DNA of 64,000 bases from Aphelocoma coerulescens (lineage: Eukaryota > Chordata > Aves > Passeriformes > Corvidae). This document shows, piece by piece, positions 1 to 9,933 of this stretch. The position numbers and the translations under genes were made by a program. The stretch's first letter is position 1; every line of letters begins with the position of its first letter. Below the pieces are notes generated by a model. That model ran no database searches, was not told the DNA's origin, and saw only the letters and a list, made by a program, of their open reading frames with translations. The stretch spans positions 186,001 through 250,000 of the forward strand of contig NW_027183522.1 of assembly GCF_041296385.1 (NCBI RefSeq), written 5' to 3'.

Positions 1-157
1 CTGCTGCTAGCGTGACTTTTCCAGGCAAGCGAGTGGCAGCCACGCTTTCCCTGCAGCCCGTAGGATGCGCACACAAGCCATGTGCACGGCAGCTTCGTTC
101 TTCGCTTTTTGTAACGCGTCGCGCTTTCATTGCCCCGGAGGCGAAGAGTCGTCTGCT

Positions 158-181
158 TCTCGCCCAGAAAGCTCTGCCGGC
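158..181 (+). repeat. Internal repeat, left copy
   Basis: The 13-mer TCTCGCCCAGAAA at 158-170 recurs at 527-539. CCGGC follows at the same distance in both (177 and 546). About 20 of 24 bases match, hinting that the unit grew from shorter repeats. The A164 allele alters this copy only. Confidence 0.5.
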
Positions 182-185
182 AGAG
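172..185. repeat. Perfect 14-bp palindrome, once per unit
   Basis: CTCTGCCGGCAGAG is its own reverse complement and is intact in every unit. Two family-defining sites, 187 and 190, lie immediately to its right. It could be a dimeric protein site or chance. Confidence 0.6.
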
Positions 186-476
186 GGGCGCACCAGAGCA
201 CTGCTTCTGCCGGAACACGCCTGGCCCATACACACAATCCCTCTCAGCGCTACGTGGCACCACACTCTGCCTCTCCTGTGCTCCGCATCTAAACGGAAAG
301 GCCCTCGGCTACGTCGCGCACAGAGAACTGTGCCAGAACAACGCGCTTCCCGGCGCTGGCCCCTGCGGCTCGGAGAAACTTGGATTTGCACCACATTCCC
401 GGGCAGCCCCCTTTACAAGCTGCACAGCGCCCTCGGATCGCGGTGCTCTTTGCACGGTCCTTGTCAGCTCCAAGTA

Positions 477-483
477 CCCCCCC
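477..483 (+). other. C7/C8 tract (the only length variant in the unit)
   Basis: Unit 1 has seven C here; unit 10 has eight at 13248-13255. C7 is found in units 1-9, 11, 15, 16, 18, 21, 24-26, 31, 32 and 34; C8 is found in the rest. Every G187 unit is C7 and every unit with the AATAAA allele is C8, so the length behaves as an inherited marker and is unlikely to be random homopolymer error. Confidence 0.9.
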
Positions 484-526
484 GCGCACGTTACAGGCTC
501 ATAAAGACCAAGGATGCGAGTAGCCG

Positions 527-550
527 TCTCGCCCAGAAAAATGTACCGGC
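527..550 (+). repeat. Internal repeat, right copy
   Basis: Partner of 158-181 at an offset of 369 bp, in the same orientation. No other copy of the 13-mer is obvious in the unit. Confidence 0.5.
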
Positions 551-1010
551 GCAAAAGCACGATCTTCGTTACCCGTTCTCGTCGGCCAGACGGTTGTGCT
601 CTGTCGAAAGGCTTGGACACCTAAACACTCCCGCGCTGCTTTCCCGGCACATTTCTCTAAGCGGAGAGCTAGACGGGCAGTTCGGACCCCATCGAAACAG
701 AAGGAGAATGATTCTACCTGGAGCTGAGGCAAATCCGTGCACAGCACATGCTGCGTGCCAGCACTGTACACGCTGAGGAGCAGCAAAGCTGAGTGCCACC
801 GCTGGGCTTCAGTTCTCTCCAGACGGCAGAAGGCGAAGATTGAAGCCGCAGAGCACGGGGCTTCTGTGTGCTCGGCACCGTCTTTCCAAAGCCCAGGCAA
901 ACGCGCCTTCACAAGCCCGCTCAGCCGAGAATACGCTGGCTGGCTCGGGAAGTAAACGCGCAGCCCTTCGACTTCGTCCCACAACCTGGCTAGAAAGCAG
1001 TTTCTTACAG

Positions 1011-1256
1011 CTTCCGTGTTGCAGAGTCCCTGCAGCTTGAGCTCACCCCGAAGGACGCGTCAAAAAAGGAGGCGTTCTTGAAGCCCCCCTTCTCCAAGCA
1101 CAAACACACTGAGGCTCTGCAGCTTCCTTCTCAGATGGCCATGCCGTCACACTGGTCGCGCTGGCATTACCGTTGCCAGCTTCCAGCAGCTGCTAGCATG
1201 CAAAAGGGCTCGAGAAGTAAAAGGCAGTGCTGTGCTGCACCTTCGCCTTCGCACGC
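1011..1256 (+). other. Exon-like open segment, 246 nt (speculative)
   Basis: It is preceded by TTTCTTACAG (1001-1010) and followed by GTAAG (1257-1261). The reading frame starting at 1012 is open throughout and would meet TAA at 1258. The length is divisible by three, so exons spliced from unit to unit would stay in one frame. Against this, the donor context GC|GTAAG is weak, unit 9 has a TAG in the frame (window 12505-12507), and I recognise no domain in the Lys/Ser/Ala-rich product. Confidence 0.12.
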
Positions 1257-1466
1257 GTAAGCCACGTAAGTGCACTGTGTACTTGTCTCCTCTGCTTGCA
1301 TCTACCGGGATACTTAATTCTCTGCATCTCGGAGCCTAAAGGTAAGAGCAGCTGTTTCCACAGAAGCTGGCTGGTGCTATAGGTAGCAGCACAAGCAGCT
1401 GTCTTTGGAGTTCCTTCTGCTGCTGCTAGCGTGACTTTTCCAGGCAAGCGAGTGGCAGCCACGCTT
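1256..1466 (+). other. Invariant segment spanning the unit junction
   Basis: From unit position 1256 to position 47 of the next unit, about 211 bp, I find no substitution in any of the copies. The segment holds two GTAAG donor-like motifs (1266 and 1342), a TTTCCACAG acceptor-like motif ending at 1363, a short GTGCT/AGCAC stem (1374-1378 with 1388-1392), and three CTG triplets at the junction. It could be a functional element, a preferred conversion tract or chance. Confidence 0.5.
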
Positions 1467-2838
1467 TCCCTGCAGCCCGTAGGATGCGCACACAAGCCAT
1501 GTGCACGGCAGCTTCGTTCTTCGCTTTTTGTAACGCGTCGCGCTTTCATTGCCCCGGAGGCGAAGAGTCGTCTGCTTCTCGCCCAGAAAGCTCTGCCGGC
1601 AGAGGGGCGCACCAGAGCACTGCTTCTGCCGGAACACGCCTGGCCCATACACACAATCCCTCTCAGCGCTACGTGGCACCACACTCTGCCTCTCCTGTGC
1701 TCCGCATCTAAACGGAAAGGCCCTCGGCTACGTCGCGCACAGAGAACTGTGCCAGAACAACGCGCTTCCCGGCGCTGGCCCCTGCGGCTCGGAGAAACTT
1801 GGATTTGCACCACATTCCCGGGCAGCCCCCTTTACAAGCTGCACAGCGCCCTCGGATCGCGGTGCTCTTTGCACGGTCCTTGTCAGCTCCAAGTACCCCC
1901 CCGCGCACGTTACAGGCTCATAAAGACCAAGGATGCGAGTAGCCGTCTCGCCCAGAAAAATGTACCGGCGCAAAAGCACGATCTTCGTTACCCGTTCTCG
2001 TCGGCCAGACGGTTGTGCTCTGTCGAAAGGCTTGGACACCTAAACACTCCCGCGCTGCTTTCCCGGCACATTTCTCTAAGCGGAGAGCTAGACGGGCAGT
2101 TCGGACCCCATCGAAACAGAAGGAGAATGATTCTACCTGGAGCTGAGGCAAATCCGTGCACAGCACATGCTGCGTGCCAGCACTGTACACGCTGAGGAGC
2201 AGCAAAGCTGAGTGCCACCGCTGGGCTTCAGTTCTCTCCAGACGGCAGAAGGCGAAGATTGAAGCCGCAGAGCACGGGGCTTCTGTGTGCTCGGCACCGT
2301 CTTTCCAAAGCCCAGGCAAACGCGCCTTCACAAGCCCGCTCAGCCGAGAATACGCTGGCTGGCTCGGGAAGTAAACGCGCAGCCCTTCGACTTCGTCCCA
2401 CAACCTGGCTAGAAAGCAGTTTCTTACAGCTTCCGTGTTGCAGAGTCCCTGCAGCTTGAGCTCCCCCCGAAGGACGCGTCAAAAAAGGAGGCGTTCTTGA
2501 AGCCCCCCTTCTCCAAGCACAAACACACTGAGGCTCTGCAGCTTCCTTCTCAGATGGCCATGCCGTCACACTGGTCGCGCTGGCATTACCGTTGCCAGCT
2601 TCCAGCAGCTGCTAGCATGCAAAAGGGCTCGAGAAGTAAAAGGCAGTGCTGTGCTGCACCTTCGCCTTCGCACGCGTAAGCCACGTAAGTGCACTGTGTA
2701 CTTGTCTCCTCTGCTTGCATCTACCGGGATACTTAATTCTCTGCATCTCGGAGCCTAAAGGTAAGAGCAGCTGTTTCCACAGAAGCTGGCTGGTGCTATA
2801 GGTAGCAGCACAAGCAGCTGTCTTTGGAGTTCCTTCTG
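1420..2838 (+). repeat. Unit 2 (C7, G187 family)
   Basis: Differs from unit 1 only by C1045, as far as I can see. The same haplotype recurs in units 8 and 24. Confidence 0.97.
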
Positions 2839-4257
2839 CTGCTGCTAGCGTGACTTTTCCAGGCAAGCGAGTGGCAGCCACGCTTTCCCTGCAGCCCGTA
2901 GGATGCGCACACAAGCCATGTGCACGGCAGCTTCGTTCTTCGCTTTTTGTAACGCGTCGCGCTTTCATTGCCCCGGAGGCGAAGAGTCGTCTGCTTCTCG
3001 CCCAGAAAGCTCTGCCGGCAGAGGGGCGCACCAGAGCACTGCTTCTGCCGGAACACGCCTGGCCCATACACACAATCCCTCTCAGCGCTACGTGGCACCA
3101 CACTCTGCCTCTCCTGTGCTCCGCATCTAAACGGAAAGGCCCTCGGCTACGTCGCGCACAGAGAACTGTGCCAGAACAACGCGCTTCCCGGCGCTGGCCC
3201 CTGCGGCTCGGAGAAACTTGGATTTGCACCACATTCCCGGGCAGCCCCCTTTACAAGCTGCACAGCGCCCTCGGATCGCGGTGCTCTTTGCACGGTCCTT
3301 GTCAGCTCCAAGTACCCCCCCGCGCACGTTACAGGCTCATAAAGACCAAGGATGCGAGTAGCCGTCTCGCCCAGAAAAATGTACCGGCGCAAAAGCACGA
3401 TCTTCGTTACCCGTTCTCGTCGGCCAGACGGTTGTGCTCTGTCGAAAGGCTTGGACACCTAAACACTCCCGCGCTGCTTTCCCGGCACATTTCTCTAAGC
3501 GGAGAGCTAGACGGGCAGTTCGGACCCCATCGAAACAGAAGGAGAATGATTCTACCTGGAGCTGAGGCAAATCCGTGCACAGCACATGCTGCGTGCCAGC
3601 ACTGTACACGCTGAGGAGCAGCAAAGCTGAGTGCCACCGCTGGGCTTCAGTTCTCTCCAGACGGCAGAAGGCGAAGATTGAAGCCGCAGAGCACGGGGCT
3701 TCTGTGTGCTCGGCACCGTCTTTCCAAAGCCCAGGCAAACGCGCCTTCACAAGCCCGCTCAGCCGAGAATACGCTGGCTGGCTCGGGAAGTAAACGCGCA
3801 GCCCTTCGACTTCGTCCCACAACCTGGCTAGAAAGCAGTTTCTTACAGCTTCCGTGTTGCAGAGTCCCTGCAGCTTGAGCTCACCCCGAAGGACGCGTCA
3901 AAAAAGGAGGCGTTCTTGAAGCCCCCCTTCTCCAAGCACAAACACACTGAGGCTCTGCAGCTTCCTTCTCAGATGGCCATGCCGTCACACTGGTCGCGCT
4001 GGCATTACCGTTGCCAGCTTCCAGCAGCTGCTAGCATGCAAAAGGGCTCGAGAAGTAAAAGGCAGTGCTGTGCTGCACCTTCGCCTTCGCACGCGTAAGC
4101 CACGTAAGTGCACTGTGTACTTGTCTCCTCTGCTTGCATCTACCGGGATACTTAATTCTCTGCATCTCGGAGCCTAAAGGTAAGAGCAGCTGTTTCCACA
4201 GAAGCTGGCTGGTGCTATAGGTAGCAGCACAAGCAGCTGTCTTTGGAGTTCCTTCTG
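2839..4257 (+). repeat. Unit 3 (C7, G187 family)
   Basis: I find no difference from unit 1. Units 1 to 3 alternate A, C, A at position 1045. Confidence 0.97.
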
Positions 4258-5676
4258 CTGCTGCTAGCGTGACTTTTCCAGGCAAGCGAGTGGCAGCCAC
4301 GCTTTCCCTGCAGCCCGTAGGATGCGCACACAAGCCATGTGCACGGCAGCTTCGTTCTTCGCTTTTTGTAACGCGTCGCGCTTTCATTGCCCCGGAGGCG
4401 AAGAGTCGTCTGCTTCTCGCCCAGAAAGCTCTGCCGGCAGAGGAGCGCACCAGAGCACTGCTTCTGCCGGAACACGCCTGGCCCATACACACAATCCCTC
4501 TCAGCGCTACGTGGCACCACACTCTGCCTCTCCTGTGCTCCGCATCTAAACGGAAAGGCCCTCGGCTACGTCGCGCACAGAGAACTGTGCCAGAACAACG
4601 CGCTTCCCGGCGCTGGCCCCTGCGGCTCGGAGAAACTTGGATTTGCACCACATTCCCGGGCAGCCCCCTTTACAAGCTGCACAGCGCCCTCGGATCGCGG
4701 TGCTCTTTGCACGGTCCTTGTCAGCTCCAAGTACCCCCCCGCGCACGTTACAGGCTCATAAAGACCAAGGATGCGAGTAGCCGTCTCGCCCAGAAAAATG
4801 TACCGGCGCAAAAGCACGATCTTCGTTACCCGTTCTCGTCGGCCAGACGGTTGTGCTCTGTCGAAAGGCTTGGACACCTAAACACTCCCGCGCTGCTTTC
4901 CCGGCACATTTCTCTAAGCGGAGAGCTAGACGGGCAGTTCGGACCCCATCGAAACAGAAGGAGAATGATTCTACCTGGAGCTGAGGCAAATCCGTGCACA
5001 GCACATGCTGCGTGCCAGCACTGTACACGCTGAGGAGCAGCAAAGCTGAGTGCCACCGCTGGGCTTCAGTTCTCTCCAGACGGCAGAAGGCGAAGATTGA
5101 AGCCGCAGAGCACGGGGCTTCTGTGTGCTCGGCACCGTCTTTCCAAAGCCCAGGCAAACGCGCCTTCACAAGCCCGCTCAGCCGAGAATACGCTGGCTGG
5201 CTCGGGAAGTAAACGCGCAGCCCTTCGACTTCGTCCCACAACCTGGCTAGAAAGCAGTTTCTTACAGCTTCCGTGTTGCAGAGTCCCTGCAGCTTGAGCT
5301 CCCCCCGAAGGACGCGTCAAAAAAGGAGGCGTTCTTGAAGCCCCCCTTCTCCAAGCACAAACACACTGAGGCTCTGCAGCTTCCTTCTCAGATGGCCATG
5401 CCGTCACACTGGTCGCGCTGGCATTACCGTTGCCAGCTTCCAGCAGCTGCTAGCATGCAAAAGGGCTCGAGAAGTAAAAGGCAGTGCTGTGCTGCACCTT
5501 CGCCTTCGCACGCGTAAGCCACGTAAGTGCACTGTGTACTTGTCTCCTCTGCTTGCATCTACCGGGATACTTAATTCTCTGCATCTCGGAGCCTAAAGGT
5601 AAGAGCAGCTGTTTCCACAGAAGCTGGCTGGTGCTATAGGTAGCAGCACAAGCAGCTGTCTTTGGAGTTCCTTCTG
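4258..5676 (+). repeat. Unit 4 (C7 with A187)
   Basis: Carries A187 and C1045. A187 is otherwise typical of C8 units, so this C7 unit may hold a short converted tract near position 187. Confidence 0.97.
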
Positions 5677-7095
5677 CTGCTGCTAGCGTGACTTTTCCAG
5701 GCAAGCGAGTGGCAGCCACGCTTCCCCTGCAGCCCGTAGGATGCGCACACAAGCCATGTGCACGGCAGCTTCGTTCTTCGCTTTTTGTAACGCGTCGCGC
5801 TTTCATTGCCCCGGAGGCGAAGAGTCGTCTGCTTCTCGCCCAGAAAGCTCTGCCGGCAGAGGGGCGCACCAGAGCACTGCTTCTGCCGGAACACGCCTGG
5901 CCCATACACACAATCCCTCTCAGCGCTACGTGGCACCACACTCTGCCTCTCCTGTGCTCCGCATCTAAACGGAAAGGCCCTCGGCTACGTCGCGCACAGA
6001 GAACTGTGCCAGAACAACGCGCTTCCCGGCGCTGGCCCCTGCGGCTCGGAGAAACTTGGATTTGCACCACATTCCCGGGCAGCCCCCTTTACAAGCTGCA
6101 CAGCGCCCTCGGATCGCGGTGCTCTTTGCACGGTCCTTGTCAGCTCCAAGTACCCCCCCGCGCACGTTACAGGCTCATAAAGACCAAGGATGCGAGTAGC
6201 CGTCTCGCCCAGAAAAATGTACCGGCGCAAAAGCACGATCTTCGTTACCCGTTCTCGTCGGCCAGACGGTTGTGCTCTGTCGAAAGGCTTGGACACCTAA
6301 ACACTCCCGCGCTGCTTTCCCGGCACATTTCTCTAAGCGGAGAGCTAGACGGGCAGTTCGGACCCCATCGAAACAGAAGGAGAATGATTCTACCTGGAGC
6401 TGAGGCAAATCCGTGCACAGCACATGCTGCGTGCCAGCACTGTACACGCTGAGGAGCAGCAAAGCTGAGTGCCACCGCTGGGCTTCAGTTCTCTCCAGAC
6501 GGCAGAAGGCGAAGATTGAAGCCGCAGAGCACGGGGCTTCTGTGTGCTCGGCACCGTCTTTCCAAAGCCCAGGCAAACGCGCCTTCACAAGCCCGCTCAG
6601 CCGAGAATACGCTGGCTGGCTCGGGAAGTAAACGCGCAGCCCTTCGACTTCGTCCCACAACCTGGCTAGAAAGCAGTTTCTTACAGCTTCCGTGTTGCAG
6701 AGTCCCTGCAGCTTGAGCTCCCCCCGAAGGACGCGTCAAAAAAGGAGGCGTTCTTGAAGCCCCCCTTCTCCAAGCACAAACACACTGAGGCTCTGCAGCT
6801 TCCTTCTCAGATGGCCATGCCGTCACACTGGTCGCGCTGGCATTACCGTTGCCAGCTTCCAGCAGCTGCTAGCATGCAAAAGGGCTCGAGAAGTAAAAGG
6901 CAGTGCTGTGCTGCACCTTCGCCTTCGCACGCGTAAGCCACGTAAGTGCACTGTGTACTTGTCTCCTCTGCTTGCATCTACCGGGATACTTAATTCTCTG
7001 CATCTCGGAGCCTAAAGGTAAGAGCAGCTGTTTCCACAGAAGCTGGCTGGTGCTATAGGTAGCAGCACAAGCAGCTGTCTTTGGAGTTCCTTCTG
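5677..7095 (+). repeat. Unit 5 (C7, G187 family)
   Basis: Carries C1045 and a private T-to-C at unit position 48 (window 5724). That is the only substitution I found in any copy between unit position 1256 and position 87 of the next unit. Confidence 0.97.
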
Positions 7096-8514
7096 CTGCT
7101 GCTAGCGTGACTTTTCCAGGCAAGCGAGTGGCAGCCACGCTTTCCCTGCAGCCCGTAGGATGCGCACACAAGCCATGTGCACGGCAGCTTCGTTCTTCGC
7201 TTTTTGTAACGCGTCGCGCTTTCATTGCCCCGGAGGCGAAGAGTCGTCTGCTTCTCGCCCAGAAAGCTCTGCCGGCAGAGGGGCGCACCAGAGCACTGCT
7301 TCTGCCGGAACACGCCTGGCCCATACACACAATCCCTCTCAGCGCTACGTGGCACCACACTCTGCCTCTCCTGTGCTCCGCATCTAAACGGAAAGGCCCT
7401 CGGCTACGTCGCGCACAGAGAACTGTGCCAGAACAACGCGCTTCCCGGCGCTGGCCCCTGCGGCTCGGAGAAACTTGGATTTGCACCACATTCCCGGGCA
7501 GCCCCCTTTACAAGCTGCACAGCGCCCTCGGATCGCGGTGCTCTTTGCACGGTCCTTGTCAGCTCCAAGTACCCCCCCGCGCACGTTACAGGCTCATAAA
7601 GACCAAGGATGCGAGTAGCCGTCTCGCCCAGAAAAATGTACCGGCGCAAAAGCACGATCTTCGTTACCCGTTCTCGTCGGCCAGACGGTTGTGCTCTGTC
7701 GAAAGGCTTGGACACCTAAACACTCCCGCGCTGCTTTCCCGGCACATTTCTCTAAGCGGAGAGCTAGACGGGCAGTTCAGACCCCATCGAAACAGAAGGA
7801 GAATGATTCTACCTGGAGCTGAGGCAAATCCGTGCACAGCACATGCTGCGTGCCAGCACTGTACACGCTGAGGAGCAGCAAAGCTGAGTGCCACCGCTGG
7901 GCTTCAGTTCTCTCCAGACGGCAGAAGGCGAAGATTGAAGCCGCAGAGCACGGGGCTTCTGTGTGCTCGGCACCGTCTTTCCAAAGCCCAGGCAAACGCG
8001 CCTTCACAAGCCCGCTCAGCCGAGAATACGCTGGCTGGCTCGGGAAGTAAACGCGCAGCCCTTCGACTTCGTCCCACAACCTGGCTAGAAAGCAGTTTCT
8101 TACAGCTTCCGTGTTGCAGAGTCCCTGCAGCTTGAGCTCCCCCCGAAGGACGCGTCAAAAAAGGAGGCGTTCTTGAAGCCCCCCTTCTCCAAGCACAAAC
8201 ACACTGAGGCTCTGCAGCTTCCTTCTCAGATGGCCATGCCGTCACACTGGTCGCGCTGGCATTACCGTTGCCAGCTTCCAGCAGCTGCTAGCATGCAAAA
8301 GGGCTCGAGAAGTAAAAGGCAGTGCTGTGCTGCACCTTCGCCTTCGCACGCGTAAGCCACGTAAGTGCACTGTGTACTTGTCTCCTCTGCTTGCATCTAC
8401 CGGGATACTTAATTCTCTGCATCTCGGAGCCTAAAGGTAAGAGCAGCTGTTTCCACAGAAGCTGGCTGGTGCTATAGGTAGCAGCACAAGCAGCTGTCTT
8501 TGGAGTTCCTTCTG
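7096..8514 (+). repeat. Unit 6 (C7, G187, A684)
   Basis: Carries C1045 and a CpG-to-CpA change at position 684 (window 7779), shared only with unit 9, three units downstream. Confidence 0.97.
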
Positions 8515-9933
8515 CTGCTGCTAGCGTGACTTTTCCAGGCAAGCGAGTGGCAGCCACGCTTTCCCTGCAGCCCGTAGGATGCGCACACAAGCCATGTGCA
8601 CAGCAGCTTCGTTCTTCGCTTTTTGTAACGCGTCGCGCTTTCATTGCCCCGGAGGCGAAGAGTCGTCTGCTTCTCGCACAGAAAGCTCTGCCGGCAGAGG
8701 AGCACACCAGAGCACTGCTTCTGCCGGAACACGCCTGGCCCATACACACAATCCCTCTCAGCGCTACGTGGCACCACACTCTGCCTCTCCTGTGCTCCGC
8801 ATCTAAACGGAAAGGCCCTCGGCTACGTCGCGCACAGAGAACTGTGCCAGAACAACGCGCTTCCCGGCGCTGGCCCCTGCGGCTCGGAGAAACTTGGATT
8901 TGCACCACATTCCCGGGCAGCCCCCTTTACAAGCTGCACAGCGCCCTCGGATCGCGGTGCTCTTTGCACGGTCCTTGTCAGCTCCAAGTACCCCCCCGCG
9001 CACGTTACAGGCTCATAAAGACCAAGGATGCGAGTAGCCGTCTCGCCCAGAAAAATGTACCGGCGCAAAAGCACGATCTTCGTTACCCGTTCTCGTCGGC
9101 CAGACGGTTGTGCTCTGTCGAAAGGCTTGGACACCTAAACACTCCCGCGCTGCTTTCCTGGCACATTTCTCTAAGCGGAGAGCTAGACGGGCAGTTCGGA
9201 CCCCATCGAAACAGAAGGAGAATGATTCTACCTGGAGCTGAGGCAAATCCGTGCACAGCACATGCTGCGTGCCAGCACTGTACACGCTGAGGAGCAGCAA
9301 AGCTGAGTGCCACCGCTGGGCTTCAGTTCTCTCCAGACGGCAGAAGGCGAAGATTGAAGCCGCAGAGCACGGGGCTTCTGTGTGCTCGGCACCGTCTTTC
9401 CAAAGCCCAGGCAAACGCGCCTTCACAAGCCCGCTCAGCCGAGAATACGCTGGCTGGCTCGGGAAGTAAACGCGCAGCCCTTCGACTTCGTCCCACAACC
9501 TGGCTAGAAAGCAGTTTCTTACAGCTTCCGTGTTGCAGAGTCCCTGCAGCTTGAGCTCCCCCCGAAGGACGCGTCAAAAAAGGAGGCGTTCTTGAAGCCC
9601 CCCTTCTCCAAGCACAAACACACTGAGGCTCTGCAGCTTCCTTCTCAGATGGCCATGCCGTCACACTGGTCGCGCTGGCATTACCGTTGCCAGCTTCCAG
9701 CAGCTGCTAGCATGCAAAAGGGCTCGAGAAGTAAAAGGCAGTGCTGTGCTGCACCTTCGCCTTCGCACGCGTAAGCCACGTAAGTGCACTGTGTACTTGT
9801 CTCCTCTGCTTGCATCTACCGGGATACTTAATTCTCTGCATCTCGGAGCCTAAAGGTAAGAGCAGCTGTTTCCACAGAAGCTGGCTGGTGCTATAGGTAG
9901 CAGCACAAGCAGCTGTCTTTGGAGTTCCTTCTG
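8515..9933 (+). repeat. Unit 7 (mosaic: B-type left end, C7 body)
   Basis: Carries A164, A187 and A190, the left-end signature of the C8/AATAAA family, but then G316, C7, C500 and T604 like its neighbours. The switch lies between 190 and 316. It also has private CpG changes A88 (window 8602) and T645 (window 9159), and C1045. Confidence 0.97.

Larger units (their letters stand above)
65..292 (+). other. Recurrent 75-codon ATG frame (probably not a gene)
   Basis: This is the only plus-strand frame of at least 60 codons that truly begins with ATG, and it is intact in all 45 units. Position -3 is A. Six substitutions fall in it: four are silent (88, 187, 190, 199) and two change a residue (116 Ala to Thr, 164 Pro to Thr). 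The product is Ser/Ala/His-rich with no signal peptide, membrane segment or domain I recognise. The sample is too small to claim selection. Confidence 0.1.
1..1419 (+). repeat. Unit 1 (reference; C7, G187 family)
   Basis: This unit is the numbering reference. Its alleles are C164, G187, G190, C199, C315, G316, C354, C448, A466, C7, C500, T604, G606, C690, G744, A1045 and G1255. It is cut at the left by the window edge only in the sense that base 1 was chosen as the unit start; the array presumably continues leftward. Confidence 0.97.

Noticed and set aside
477..483. C7/C8 difference as a sequencing error
   Set aside because: The length is linked to distant substitutions (all G187 units are C7, all AATAAA units are C8), which random error would not produce.
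12..776. 254-codon plus-strand open frame repeated in the units
   Set aside because: It starts at GTG, with only one internal ATG close to its end. In the 25 C8 units the extra C shifts the frame and cuts it to 170 codons. It overlaps long frames on the other strand and shows no domain I recognise.
499..984. 161- to 190-codon minus-strand frames starting at TTG
   Set aside because: Non-ATG start, length changing between units with single-base variants, and full overlap with plus-strand frames. Typical of a GC-rich, stop-poor repeat.
1417..1425. CTG triplet expansion at the junction
   Set aside because: Only three CTG triplets, with no length variation in any copy.
1193..1813. 206-codon minus-strand open frame across the unit junction
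   Set aside because: It begins with GTG; the first ATG gives 151 codons (1193-1648). It is open in every unit, but seven of eight substitutions within that part change a residue (Pro/Ser, Arg/Cys, Trp/Cys and others), so there is no sign of protein constraint. The product is an Arg/Ala/Cys-rich sequence with no known motif.
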